From the NCBI GenBank assembly GCA_947499545.1, contig CANMOZ010000007.1:124001-188000 (forward strand): a stretch of 64,000 nucleotides of DNA, in the 5' to 3' direction. Made by a program: the position numbers and the translations under genes. This DNA comes from an uncultured Saccharospirillaceae bacterium. Lineage in GTDB: Bacteria > Pseudomonadota > Gammaproteobacteria > Pseudomonadales > Oceanobacteraceae. The notes beneath the pieces were generated by a model. That model was given only the letters and a program-made list of their open reading frames with translations. It searched no databases and had not been told where the DNA came from. This document shows, piece after piece, positions 49,218 to 58,722 of this stretch; the first letter of the stretch is position 1; each line of letters starts with the position of its first letter.

Positions 49218-49808
49218 ATGAAATCACAACGCTCTGATTCTACCACGCACCCTTTATCTCTCTTACCCAGCCATCTCTTGACGAGCACTTCATTGTGGTC
49301 ATTCCTCATCCTTCTTTTTTTATTCAGCACAACGGCTAGAGCTGACTTATTTCCTAAGGTTGTCGATCACGTAGATTTAGCGGCGTATCAAGGATTATGG
49401 TATGAAGTGGCTTCCACTAAACCCAAATTCGAACAAGACTGCGTGTGCACAACCGCGCATTATGAATTGCTAGATGAGTCAGTAAAAGTCACCAACCAAT
49501 GCAGAATTAAACGCATTGATGGGGAATTAGACTCAGTTATCGGTCGTGCAGTGCCAACAAGAAATCCTGCCAAATTAAAAGTTTCTTTTGGCGGTTTCCA
49601 ATTTCCATTTTCGAATTACTGGATAGTTGATTTAGCCGAAGATTATCGCTATGCCGTCGTATCCTCTGCATTTAGATCGCCCATATTTATTTTATCAAGG
49701 ACACCAGACATTGATCCAAATGACTTGAATGCTATTTATGAGCGGCTTCAAGCAGACCGCTTTGATGTAAGCCGCATTCAGCCAACCCTGCAAGTCGGCT
49801 GCTGGTAA
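49218..49808 (+). CDS. Bacterial lipocalin (Blc-like)
   Basis: Protein of 196 residues with an N-terminal hydrophobic export segment (SLWSFLILLFLFSTTARA) and the lipocalin signature QGLWYEVAST near 54, then CVCTTAHYELLD, a short beta-barrel core and YWIVDLAEDYRYAVVSS. The bacterial family binds lipids or lysophospholipids at the membrane under stress. It lacks a lipobox cysteine at the cleavage site, so it is probably soluble periplasmic, unlike Blc. AAGGAG lies ten bases before the ATG. The next gene begins 75 bp downstream in the same direction. Confidence 0.9.
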   Translation: MKSQRSDSTTHPLSLLPSHLLTSTSLWSFLILLFLFSTTARADLFPKVVDHVDLAAYQGLWYEVASTKPKFEQDCVCTTAHYELLDESVKVTNQCRIKRIDGELDSVIGRAVPTRNPAKLKVSFGGFQFPFSNYWIVDLAEDYRYAVVSSAFRSPIFILSRTPDIDPNDLNAIYERLQADRFDVSRIQPTLQVGCW

Positions 49809-49883
49809 AAGCCTGAGCTAAGCTCTTACCCTATACTGATTACCAAGAAAGTTAAGGGTCTTCGGTATAGGGAGCAGCAGACC

Positions 49884-50609
49884 TTGCCTATTGTTGAAGC
49901 GGCTCAATTTGGTAAACATTTGCGATTAAGTTCATGGAGTTGGCTGAAACAGGCCAGCTCTGTTTTATGGTTGGCTTTCTTGCCACTCAGCATTAGTGTT
50001 CAGATTTTCGCAACAGAAACATCTTTTATAAACACCAAGATTCAAGTGCTAGACATCGATAAAAAGCCTGCAAAAGGCATTGTCATAACACTGATTCCAA
50101 AAGAAGGCCCTCAATCCGCTTCTCCCGATACCCTTGCCACCATGGCTCAAAAAGATAAAAGCTTTCTACCCAGAATTCTTGTCGTTCAAATGGGCAGTTC
50201 TATTCGCTTTCCCAATCAAGACCCAATCAAGCATCACGTTTATTCTTTCTCTAAACCCAAACCTTTTCAATTAAAGCTGTATCGCGACAAAGACCCCAAA
50301 CCCTTGTTGTTTGATAAGCCTGGCGTTGTAGCGTTAGGTTGTAATATTCATGATTGGATGCTGGGGTATATCTATGTCACTCAAACCCCTTATTTTGGAC
50401 GCACTGATGACAAAGGACACTTAACACTGAAAACACCCCCAGGCGAATACTCCCTTACTCTTTGGCATCCTTTATTAAACGAAGCAGATCAAGCCTATTC
50501 AGAAACCGTTACATTTACCTCTGCTACCAGCCATCAGGTACAGCTAAAATACAAACAAAAAGTGAACGTCCAGTCTTCTGGAAGCTCTAACCCTTGGGGA
50601 GATTATTAA
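49884..50609 (+). CDS. Periplasmic cupredoxin-like protein
   Basis: Protein of 241 residues with a TTG start (GGGAG nine bases upstream; the next in-frame methionine is far inside). A signal peptide around residues 25-46 is followed by a plastocyanin/methylamine-utilisation-like domain: MGSSIRFPNQDPIKHHVYSF, then GCNIHDWMLGYIYV, which supplies the His, Cys, His and Met copper ligands. The C-terminal part is a second beta domain (GEYSLTLWHPLL). It is two bases before the GGDEF-EAL gene, so the two are one operon. Confidence 0.87.
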   Translation: MPIVEAAQFGKHLRLSSWSWLKQASSVLWLAFLPLSISVQIFATETSFINTKIQVLDIDKKPAKGIVITLIPKEGPQSASPDTLATMAQKDKSFLPRILVVQMGSSIRFPNQDPIKHHVYSFSKPKPFQLKLYRDKDPKPLLFDKPGVVALGCNIHDWMLGYIYVTQTPYFGRTDDKGHLTLKTPPGEYSLTLWHPLLNEADQAYSETVTFTSATSHQVQLKYKQKVNVQSSGSSNPWGDY

Positions 50610-50611
50610 GG

Positions 50612-52930
50612 ATGAGCTCAATACGTCAACGTATTTTGAGTTTCTATCTTATCACCCTGGGCGTTGTCATTGCGCTTGTTTTAACGCTCACATTGCGGCA
50701 AACCTATCAGCATACGCATGATCAATTACTAGAGAGCTTTGAAGTATCAAAACAAGTATTAACCTATAAACTTGAAAATGATGGTCTTTTTTTAAAACGA
50801 TCACTCGAAACCTTCGCAAAAGACTTCAATACCAAGCAACTCATCGCTGAAGGAGAAACAGATCCAGAATCCTTAACCAGTGCATTAACCAATCATAAAC
50901 AACGAGTGAATGCTCAATTCGTCATCGCCACACTGAACAATGGAAAAGTCATTGCTGACACTTCAGAAATGGAAATCAACATTTCGCCAGAAACTTATCA
51001 GCAAGAAAGACTGCATTTCCTTACAAAGGGCAACCAAGCTTTTCTTGTCAAATCTTCACCGGTTAAATTTCTTGAAAGCGCCCCCACACCTGATGCCTGG
51101 TTAACAATGGGCATTGGACTCCATACATTAATCTCACAAAACCTTAAAACATTGGTCGGTTCAGAGATTTATATTTCGAGTCACAATACATTGCTTGCAA
51201 CTACAGATACTAATCAATCTGTCATAGGTCCAGAGCATTTGCGATTCAAAGAACTAGGCTTTATTCGCTTTACATCCAAACAGCAAGAATGGGTTGGATA
51301 TCGATTCAATCTCTCAGAATCTGCTCAGATTCAAGGTTTCTTTGTAGTCGCATCCGACAAAGCTTTCCTTAATTACCTAACACTGTCGGGTAACCTAGCT
51401 ATTATTATCGCGATCTCTATTGGCATCGCCACCATTGTTACCTTTTATCTTACCAAAGCCATTGTCCAACCATTGAGAACCCTAGCCAGTGTTGCAGAGC
51501 GCATTAAAGAAGGGTCCTATGACAGCGATATTCCTTCCTGCACCGATACAGAAGTTCAGAAATTGGCATCTGCATTAAGCAGCATGCAGTCAGGCATCCA
51601 ATCGCGTGAAGCAGAGATAAATCAGCTAGCGTTTTACGATGAACTGACGAGCTTACCCAACCGAAACTATTTTCTAAAAAAAATCAGCGAACTCATTGAA
51701 CAGATTGAAGATAAAACGATTTTGTTATTATTAATTGACCTTGATCGCTTTAAAGACATTAATGACACCCTAGGTCATGATATGGGCGACCAATTATTGA
51801 ATCTCATTGGTCAACGTATGCAAAGCTTTCACTTTGGAAGTTGTTTTTATGCGCATTTAGGGGGAGATGAGTTTGGTGTATTAGTCTGGGATATCGAATG
51901 TTTTGACCAGGAAGCACTTATTTCTCAGTACGAAAAGCTCTTTCAAGTGCCTTATCGAGTAGAGGGTGTGCATTTAGATATCGATGCCAGTTTAGGCGTG
52001 GCCCTTTACCCGGAGCACGCTCAATCTGTATCAGGGTTAATGCAATGTGCAGACATAGCTCTCTATAAATGCAAAGGGTCGCATCATCACTCCGCTATTT
52101 ATTCCACCTCCATGAATACCCATTCTGTACAACGTTTACAGTTAATGAGTGAGCTACGAAAAGCCATAGAAACTCATCAATTAGTGCTTTATTATCAACC
52201 GAAAATTTGCTTGAAAAGCATGAGTTTTGTCAGCGTTGAATGCCTAGTCCGTTGGTTCCATCCTGAACACGGTTTTGTAGGCCCCGATGAGTTTATTCCG
52301 CTGGCAGAGCAAACCGGTGCAATTCGTGATCTAACGCATTGGGCAATTCGCACGGCGCTCATACAGCAAAGTGAATGGAATAAATCAGGGCTGGATATTA
52401 GCACTGCGGTGAATATTTCAGCCATTGATCTCGTAGACTTGTCACTTCCTCCGTACGTTTCTCAGCAACTTTCAGAGTTATCCGTCTCGCCGAAACGACT
52501 CACATTAGAAGTTACGGAAAGCGCCATAATGGCTGACCCAGAATCCGCTTACCAAGCACTTAATATGCTGAGGCGAATGGGCATCAAATTGTCTATAGAT
52601 GATTTTGGAACAGGCTATTCCTCTCTTGGACAACTCAAAAAATTACCCGTCGATGAACTGAAAATAGACCAATCTTTTGTGCGCGAATTACATCACAACA
52701 AAGAAGACGAAATCATCATCAAATCTGCTTCCGATTTATCCCACAATTTAGGATTGTCGGTTGTTGCCGAAGGCGTAGAAAACCAATTCAGTTTAGACTT
52801 TTTAATACAACAGAAAGTCGACTTTGCTCAGGGATTTTTTATTGCCAAACCCATGCCTGCTGACAAATTATGGGAATGGTATCAGGGAACCCAAGCATCC
52901 GGGGTCATTAATGCGTCATCTTCGAACTAA
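50612..52930 (+). CDS. Membrane c-di-GMP enzyme with sensor, HAMP, GGDEF and EAL domains
   Basis: Protein of 772 residues from the ATG at 50612. A transmembrane helix near 10-30, a periplasmic sensor of about 220 residues, a helix near 255-278, HAMP (IVQPLRTLASVAERI), GGDEF with an intact GGDEF motif (HLGGDEFGVL), then EAL with ECLVRW at the first motif (Ala replaced by Cys), EVTES, DDFGTGYSSL and KIDQSFV. It may both make and degrade c-di-GMP. The gap to the cupredoxin gene is two bases, and the start of the outer-membrane gene lies inside its 3' end. Confidence 0.93.
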   Translation: MSSIRQRILSFYLITLGVVIALVLTLTLRQTYQHTHDQLLESFEVSKQVLTYKLENDGLFLKRSLETFAKDFNTKQLIAEGETDPESLTSALTNHKQRVNAQFVIATLNNGKVIADTSEMEINISPETYQQERLHFLTKGNQAFLVKSSPVKFLESAPTPDAWLTMGIGLHTLISQNLKTLVGSEIYISSHNTLLATTDTNQSVIGPEHLRFKELGFIRFTSKQQEWVGYRFNLSESAQIQGFFVVASDKAFLNYLTLSGNLAIIIAISIGIATIVTFYLTKAIVQPLRTLASVAERIKEGSYDSDIPSCTDTEVQKLASALSSMQSGIQSREAEINQLAFYDELTSLPNRNYFLKKISELIEQIEDKTILLLLIDLDRFKDINDTLGHDMGDQLLNLIGQRMQSFHFGSCFYAHLGGDEFGVLVWDIECFDQEALISQYEKLFQVPYRVEGVHLDIDASLGVALYPEHAQSVSGLMQCADIALYKCKGSHHHSAIYSTSMNTHSVQRLQLMSELRKAIETHQLVLYYQPKICLKSMSFVSVECLVRWFHPEHGFVGPDEFIPLAEQTGAIRDLTHWAIRTALIQQSEWNKSGLDISTAVNISAIDLVDLSLPPYVSQQLSELSVSPKRLTLEVTESAIMADPESAYQALNMLRRMGIKLSIDDFGTGYSSLGQLKKLPVDELKIDQSFVRELHHNKEDEIIIKSASDLSHNLGLSVVAEGVENQFSLDFLIQQKVDFAQGFFIAKPMPADKLWEWYQGTQASGVINASSSN

Positions 52931-54173
52931 TGCTTGCAGCTTACTTGCTCTCATTTCATTACTTCAAACCGCTCATGGGCTCGATGTTAGTGGCCTTGGC
53001 CAGCTTAGCTATGTCGATGTCAATGAAAACGATATTTGGATGCGCAGTTGGCAACAATCCGGTACCGGTGTTACTCGATACGATGACTGGAATGAAGACG
53101 TTAGCATCACTCAAGGCGCTCTGATTCTTAGGCAAGATATCTGGGATGCCTTATCCCTTGAAGCAACGGGCCTCTACTACCCTGATGGAGAGCAACGCTG
53201 GGGATTTACAGAAGCTTTTTTAGAGTACAAACCGCTTTCTGCAGGCTGGCGCTATCAAGTTAGAGCAGGTGCCTTTTATCCAAAATTTTCTCGAGAAAAT
53301 GTTGATATTGGCTGGAACAGCCCTTACACCTACAGCTATTCTGCAGCGCAATCCTGGATTGCAGAAGAAATTCGCCCACAAGGCATCGAAATCAGTGCCA
53401 AACGCCCTGGCAGTGTCTTTCAATCACCCTGGACATGGGATTTACGCTTGGCTTTATTCTCAGGAAATGACGGTGCCGGATCATTACTGGCTTGGCGTGG
53501 CTGGGCGTTGCATGATCGGCAAACACGACTCGGTGAGAAAATACAATTTGCTCAATACCCCTCATTTATGGGTTCTTTATCAAGACAGCCTAGCTTTGTA
53601 CGCCCCTTGATTGAAACCGATGATCGTCTGGGCTTAATAGGCGGCATTCATATTGATTATGCAAAACGCCATGAACTCAGGACGTATTATTATAACAACT
53701 TTGGTAATGCCACGATCGTTGAAAACAATGGGCAGTATGCTTGGAAAACACAGTTTGCAAGTTTGGCTTGGTTTTCAGATTTTGACGGGATACATCTTCT
53801 AGCTCAATGGCTACAAGGCGATACATTAATGGGTAAAAAGGTTGTCGATAACGATTTTTACTCTGGGTACTTGATGATCTCTACGGCGCTTTCAACCTTC
53901 GACTTACCTGAACACCGCATCAGCCTCCGCCATGATCGCTTTGGTGTTTTTGACAAGGATGACTATGGCATGGATATTAACCGCAGCGAAGGGCAATCCT
54001 GGACGGTCGCATGGCGTTATAATTTTGCTGAATCACACCAAGTTGGTTTTGAATGGTTACACGTTCATACACATAATGAAAACAGGCGTCTTTGGGGTTG
54101 GCCCGAACGTGAACAAATCAATCAAATTCAATTGAATTTTCAGTATTTTTTCCAAGATTTATATATTAACTAG
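52911..54173 (+). CDS. Outer-membrane beta-barrel (porin-like) protein
   Basis: Protein of 420 residues with a signal peptide (SLLALISLLQTAHG) and a chain of amphipathic, aromatic-rich strands ending in the aromatic motif FQYFFQDLYIN, typical of outer-membrane proteins. The ATG at 52911 has GGGG seven bases upstream and lies 20 bases inside the GGDEF-EAL gene. The triad of cupredoxin, c-di-GMP enzyme and barrel suggests a periplasmic copper or redox sensing unit that sets c-di-GMP and outer-membrane traffic. The barrel's ligand is unknown. Confidence 0.85.
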   Translation: MRHLRTNACSLLALISLLQTAHGLDVSGLGQLSYVDVNENDIWMRSWQQSGTGVTRYDDWNEDVSITQGALILRQDIWDALSLEATGLYYPDGEQRWGFTEAFLEYKPLSAGWRYQVRAGAFYPKFSRENVDIGWNSPYTYSYSAAQSWIAEEIRPQGIEISAKRPGSVFQSPWTWDLRLALFSGNDGAGSLLAWRGWALHDRQTRLGEKIQFAQYPSFMGSLSRQPSFVRPLIETDDRLGLIGGIHIDYAKRHELRTYYYNNFGNATIVENNGQYAWKTQFASLAWFSDFDGIHLLAQWLQGDTLMGKKVVDNDFYSGYLMISTALSTFDLPEHRISLRHDRFGVFDKDDYGMDINRSEGQSWTVAWRYNFAESHQVGFEWLHVHTHNENRRLWGWPEREQINQIQLNFQYFFQDLYIN

Positions 54174-54290
54174 TATTTTCATATTTCTGCGTATTACATC
54201 CACTAACAAAAGCCATCATTCATTCTATTGTAAATAACAAAATTAGCTAAGAGACCAAACCACCAGCACTATACTCCTTGAAGGATTCTC

Positions 54291-54363
54291 ATGCATAACA
54301 ACATTTGAGAAATCTACGCGAGGGATCGTGATGTTGATTTGATCCCTTATGTGTCCTTTTTTT
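54291..54363 (+). promoter_or_regulatory. Possible attenuator leader of the toxin operon
   Basis: AAGGA followed by a five-codon frame (ATG to TGA, 54291-54308), then a stem AGGGATC / GATCCCT (54321-54347), then a run of seven T (54357-54363) just before the ribosome-binding site of the first toxin gene. The T-run begins about nine bases after the stem, so it is not a perfect terminator. Translation of a mini-frame could change folding. This is an inference. Confidence 0.3.
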
Positions 54364-54374
54364 AGGAGTTTATC

Positions 54375-55478
54375 ATGACTCAGAACGCCCCTTCTTTAGG
54401 TCCCCAAGGATTAAGCCAAGATAATCGTTTCATGCTAAGTCAGAGCGAATGGCTGGCCATCCAAGTGTACGTTGCCGCTTCGATGGTATTACCTACCAAT
54501 GACGATCAAATGCGTAAAGCACTACAGCTAGAAAGCAACGATGACGTCAAACAGTTCAAAGATTTAGAAAGTGCGTATCAAGATATACAAAGCCACTGTA
54601 CTGTATGGAGAGATACTACTTTCCCAGCAACGGTCAGCTTGGCAGATGACATCGTGCATTATAATGGAAAAGTTAAAGTGTATTACGGAGCACTTACCCC
54701 GATAATTAATGCACTTCAGCAAAACCCTGACAATGATTTAATGAAGCGTAAACTCAACGCTGTTTTGGATACGCTAGCCAAACAGGCAAAGCAATATTCC
54801 GATAATGCAGAAAATGTGTATAACGACGTTAAAACGTTCGCTGATGAGACTCAAACGGATCTCCACACCGTTACGCAATTACAAGCGTCGTATCAATCTA
54901 AATACGGTGCTCAAAGTGAAGATCGTAAGCAATTAGAAAAAGATCTAAAAGATTGGAAAAATACCTTACAAGAAGCCACCGATGAGTATAATCACGATGT
55001 TGTTGTAGCGGCTACAAGCCCTGCATACGCATGGGTATTGCCGCCCATAGGTCTCATTGCTGCAGCAACGGTTTCAGGCATCTATGGAGCAAAAGCAACG
55101 GCTGCAAAACGCAAGATGGAAGCTGCACGCGATCAAATAAATAATCTACAAAAAGAAATACGTCGTGATGTTCTTTTGATGCAATACATTGAAAATGCAC
55201 AAACCAGCATGACCAGCATAAAAGATAAAATGACGCCTGCGCTTGCATCCGTACAAAAAATCCAAGGCATCTGGTCTGCTATTCACTCTGATCTCAATAA
55301 TATTTGCAATATCATTGAGCAAGACATCCGAAAAGCCATTCCGCTGATCATGGATCTAGGTGTACAGGAAGCTATCGATGCATGGGCCAAAGTCGCAGGT
55401 GAAGCAGATGCTTATCGCACCAATGCCTTTATTACCGTAGACGGCCAATCTCAAGACTCAACAAAAAAAGCAGCTTAA
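54375..55478 (+). CDS. ClyA/XaxA-type alpha pore-forming toxin-like protein A
   Basis: Protein of 367 residues with no signal peptide. It is mostly long helices with one hydrophobic stretch (about 214-240, YAWVLPPIGLIAAATVSG) flanked by coiled-coil helices, as in the head hairpin of alpha-helical pore formers (ClyA, XaxA/YaxA, Hbl, Nhe). Its last 60 residues align without gaps to the C-terminus of the protein at 57885-58709 (22 identities in my hand count), and both proteins open with M-S/T-QNA and LGP. AGGAG precedes the ATG by six bases. First gene of a four-gene operon. The exact subfamily is uncertain. Confidence 0.7.
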   Translation: MTQNAPSLGPQGLSQDNRFMLSQSEWLAIQVYVAASMVLPTNDDQMRKALQLESNDDVKQFKDLESAYQDIQSHCTVWRDTTFPATVSLADDIVHYNGKVKVYYGALTPIINALQQNPDNDLMKRKLNAVLDTLAKQAKQYSDNAENVYNDVKTFADETQTDLHTVTQLQASYQSKYGAQSEDRKQLEKDLKDWKNTLQEATDEYNHDVVVAATSPAYAWVLPPIGLIAAATVSGIYGAKATAAKRKMEAARDQINNLQKEIRRDVLLMQYIENAQTSMTSIKDKMTPALASVQKIQGIWSAIHSDLNNICNIIEQDIRKAIPLIMDLGVQEAIDAWAKVAGEADAYRTNAFITVDGQSQDSTKKAA

Positions 55479-55482
55479 TATT

Positions 55483-55502
55483 AAGCGGCCTTCAGGCCGC
55501 TT
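55483..55502 (+). terminator. GC-rich hairpin after the first toxin gene
   Basis: Perfect 8-bp stem AAGCGGCC / GGCCGCTT with a TTCA loop, two bases after the stop codon of the first gene, then TCTCC. The U-run is short, so it would stop only part of the transcription, or protect the 3' end of the first cistron, giving more of protein A than of the downstream components. Confidence 0.55.
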
Positions 55503-55541
55503 TCTCCACCTCACACCTATTTATTAATTAAGGACTCGTAC

Positions 55542-57872
55542 ATGAATACCGCGCCTAAAGTACAGTCGTCTAATCAAAGAGCCATTCGTAGTGTTACACC
55601 CAATCTTACTTGGCCTGCATTTGACGGTGATTCTCACCAAGGAATGCGTTGGAGCATACGTAAAACGCATGCAGATTTGTCACAGATATTGGCTCAGTAC
55701 CAGCAACAACAAGATAAAGCCCGCGTTGTGGAAATTTACGCTGATACATTGGTTATCCCTGATAATACCACTTGGATTGCAAACCAAACCGCTTTACTCA
55801 TATTTGCTGAAAACATTCAATCTACGGGCAGCTCACAAATATACCTTGATTATCGTAAGGGGGAAGTCAGCAAGTTAATGGTCTACGCTGGCAACATACA
55901 AGGTGATCTAAATGCTGTCTGTGTATTCCCTAAAGACCAATCACCCTCACATGAACTTATTACCTTAAATAACCAACAAAGCTTGGGGTTTGTGATTGAA
56001 AAGTCTGGTCAATCTGCTGCCTTAACAGCATTGACTGCCTTACAACCCGATATGATTCAAGCAGACTCCAATTTTCATGCATTGACAACCCAAGTGTATT
56101 TTGAAGCCTGTGCTTGTTTTGACAGCAAGCCTACAGAAGCTGCCGAACGCTTGCATTGGCTTTGTACCATTGGTCGTGTATCAAACGAATACACAGACCT
56201 TTACAACCAATGCTTTGGTTTATTGTCGTTACTGCAATCCAGTGGCAGTCAATCGAAACCAGTTCCATTGCTAACTCAAAGCGTTTACAAAGAGAGCCTC
56301 AATTCAGGAATTAATGCTGCTAAGGCGTATGCCTCACAATACACGAGATTACTTGATCGTAATTTAGTGTTAGATGATCGCAAGCAAGCAGCTCAATTAA
56401 TGCTCGACAATTACAAAAACGCTGAAACGTTTTCAGATCAACTGATAGCCCAGTGTCAAAAAAATATTGATCGCTGGCTTTCAGCTATTGATAAAACAGA
56501 ATGGTCAATCAAATATCAAGAACAAAAGATTGCAGAAGCGCGTATTACGTTTGAACATGGCTTAAAGGCCTGGGAGCAAGATCAAAAACTTGAAGCCGCT
56601 TTCAATATGATTGGAGCCATCATCAATTTTGCTGCAGCCATCGGATCTATGGTAGCAACAGCAGGCGCTTCCTCTGGAGCAGCAGCCGGTCAAGTTGCTG
56701 GAGCCGTATCACAAGCGGCAAAAGCCAGTGCCGAACTGGCAAAAACGCTCAAAACCTTAGCGGATGTACTCAAACAACTCAATGACACTTATAAAGCAGT
56801 ATCACAAATAGCGACAACGGCGAAAAGCATTACCAGCTTTAACAAAGCATTGAAAAAACTAAAAGACATTCAGATCCCTTCTGGAACGCCAGAAGATCCA
56901 GCAGGCATCTATTTTTGGCGAAAGTTTCGTTTAGAAGCCGATGCCGCGTTAAAATTAGCCATTGACAAAGGCATTCCTGGCGCTACGCAATATCAATTAC
57001 AGTTGGATATATTATCAGAGCTGGGTCAAAGCCAAGCAGCTAACCAAGCAGCATTAATTGATAAAGTACAGGAAATGGCTCGACTGGTCGCTCAAAAACA
57101 GCAAACGCTCAGCGATGAAGCCAATGTTAAGCAATACATCAACCAGATATCGGCACAAGAAGATATCAACATTACATTACAACAGCCTTTGTTTTGGCGG
57201 TTCTTGAATCTCAAACAGTGGTTATTCTTAGCATTGCGACAATATGAAGCAGCTTACCAATATTGGGCATTAAAACCCAGTATGGTTACCGCCTCATTGA
57301 CCAGCGAAATCCCACAATATGAAAGCGATTTATACAGCATTGCTCGAGATTATGAACAAGCACTATCACAATTTGTTCCCTATCAACCACAGCCCTTTAG
57401 CAATAAAGTTTTGACCATTAATGATCCCGAAAGCCTTAATGCCATTAAACAAACCAATACTCTTACCCTCAACATTCCATTAGATAGCTCATTATTCCAA
57501 GGATTTGGCAGAGTACGGCTGGATATTGTTCAAGTTTTCCTTGAAGGTCTATCTGGCAGTCAACCAATTTACATCAATATGGCGAGTAGTGGGCAGTATG
57601 CAGATCGCTATAAGGGAGAGCGCTTTCTTTTCAGCGGGCAAGCGATTGAGCGTGTCTTTCAATATCAAAACCAAAATGGACAAGTCAATATTCTTGTCGA
57701 TGGTCGTGTTGCGGATGAAACCAAGTTTGCCTACTTCCAACCCACCCCTTTCACAGCGTGGACACTCACACTGCCTAAAGCCCAAAATACCCAACTGGAT
57801 TTATCAACCTTAACCGCAGTCAAAATTGAGCTATCAGGCATTTTAATTCCAGATACCACTCAATTACTGTAA
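55542..57872 (+). CDS. Large novel component of the pore-forming toxin operon
   Basis: Protein of 776 residues that I do not recognise. Residues 1-190 look beta-rich (SQIYLDYRKGEVSKLMVYAG). 240-345 are long helices (QLIAQCQKNIDRWLSAIDK). 351-400 hold a small-residue-rich hydrophobic hairpin (AFNMIGAIINFAAAIGSM), followed by more helices to 610. 617-776 form a beta-sandwich-like C-terminus (LTLNIPLDSSLFQGFGRV, QYADRYKGERFLFSG). The helical hairpin resembles alpha-pore formers, and the C-terminal sandwich recalls, without proof, receptor domains of large insecticidal toxins. It begins with AAGGA before the ATG and ends 12 bp before the next gene. Likely a toxin subunit or its receptor-binding scaffold. 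Confidence 0.6.
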   Translation: MNTAPKVQSSNQRAIRSVTPNLTWPAFDGDSHQGMRWSIRKTHADLSQILAQYQQQQDKARVVEIYADTLVIPDNTTWIANQTALLIFAENIQSTGSSQIYLDYRKGEVSKLMVYAGNIQGDLNAVCVFPKDQSPSHELITLNNQQSLGFVIEKSGQSAALTALTALQPDMIQADSNFHALTTQVYFEACACFDSKPTEAAERLHWLCTIGRVSNEYTDLYNQCFGLLSLLQSSGSQSKPVPLLTQSVYKESLNSGINAAKAYASQYTRLLDRNLVLDDRKQAAQLMLDNYKNAETFSDQLIAQCQKNIDRWLSAIDKTEWSIKYQEQKIAEARITFEHGLKAWEQDQKLEAAFNMIGAIINFAAAIGSMVATAGASSGAAAGQVAGAVSQAAKASAELAKTLKTLADVLKQLNDTYKAVSQIATTAKSITSFNKALKKLKDIQIPSGTPEDPAGIYFWRKFRLEADAALKLAIDKGIPGATQYQLQLDILSELGQSQAANQAALIDKVQEMARLVAQKQQTLSDEANVKQYINQISAQEDINITLQQPLFWRFLNLKQWLFLALRQYEAAYQYWALKPSMVTASLTSEIPQYESDLYSIARDYEQALSQFVPYQPQPFSNKVLTINDPESLNAIKQTNTLTLNIPLDSSLFQGFGRVRLDIVQVFLEGLSGSQPIYINMASSGQYADRYKGERFLFSGQAIERVFQYQNQNGQVNILVDGRVADETKFAYFQPTPFTAWTLTLPKAQNTQLDLSTLTAVKIELSGILIPDTTQLL

Positions 57873-57884
57873 AGGAGCAACGCT

Positions 57885-58709
57885 ATGTCTCAGAACGCAG
57901 AACAGGTTTCATTAGGACCGGGCCCACTGGATTCCGCTTATCAAAAACTCGCGTCTATTCAAAGCCCTCAATGGAAAGCCATTGATGATTTTGTTAACCG
58001 CATGACAACCTTGGATGCTCAGGAAAGGCAAATTGCATCAACCTGGGTGAACGATTTACCCAAACTTTATCAAGCCTGCACCCAATGGAACGAACTAACT
58101 CGGAATCAAATTAATCAAGTTGGCAGTATGGTCATTGAATTCAATAACAACCAAGTGAAGCAACAATATAAAACACTTGATAGCATTTTGAGTAAGCTAA
58201 ATCCCGGCCAGATGCCTTCAAAAGAGGATCAGACTCATTTTAATCAATGCCTACAAGCCGTTATTGCTGAAACAGCTAGCTGTGAAGCATTGGCTTTAAA
58301 TGTCACCTCTGAAGTGTCGCGTTTTATAAATGCCATCGAGCTATGTCGACAAGAAATTCAATCCCATTTGCAACCACGCTCACTGGCTGTCGGCGCTACA
58401 GCGGAAGCTATACCTTCCATCCCTGGCTTGGGTGGCGTATTTGGAATTATACAAAAAATTTCGTCTATGTTAACGGACGTGACTCAGGCTTTATCCGGTA
58501 TTGCCAATCCCCCTTTAAAAGCACTAGAGCAAATAAAAGGAGGATGGGCTGCTGTCCGTTCTGATTTAGGTTTCACCCAGACTTGGGTCAATCAACAGAT
58601 TTCGCTTAATAAGCCATTTATTTCAGACCTCAATGTCATGGTTGCTATCAATCAATGGCAAGGTGTTGCCGATAAAGCGCAACAGTTCTCTCAACAATTC
58701 AATGCTTAA
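57885..58709 (+). CDS. ClyA/XaxA-type alpha pore-forming toxin-like protein C
   Basis: Protein of 274 residues with no signal peptide, helical, with a glycine-rich hydrophobic region near 174-198 (IPSIPGLGGVFGIIQKISSM). The C-terminal 60 residues are paralogous to those of the protein at 54375-55478 and keep the pattern W.A..SDL, P.I.DL.V..AI..W..VA. AAAGGAG lies seven bases before the ATG. Position and length resemble the smaller third components of multipartite ClyA-family toxins. The assignment to a subunit is inference. Confidence 0.65.
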   Translation: MSQNAEQVSLGPGPLDSAYQKLASIQSPQWKAIDDFVNRMTTLDAQERQIASTWVNDLPKLYQACTQWNELTRNQINQVGSMVIEFNNNQVKQQYKTLDSILSKLNPGQMPSKEDQTHFNQCLQAVIAETASCEALALNVTSEVSRFINAIELCRQEIQSHLQPRSLAVGATAEAIPSIPGLGGVFGIIQKISSMLTDVTQALSGIANPPLKALEQIKGGWAAVRSDLGFTQTWVNQQISLNKPFISDLNVMVAINQWQGVADKAQQFSQQFNA

Positions 58710-58722
58710 TGGAGAAATCCTC

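Noticed and set aside
55542-57872. Direct assignment of the 776-residue protein to the Tc (TcA) toxin family
   Set aside because: Only the style of the C-terminal sandwich is similar. TcA proteins are about three times longer and I could not match defined motifs.
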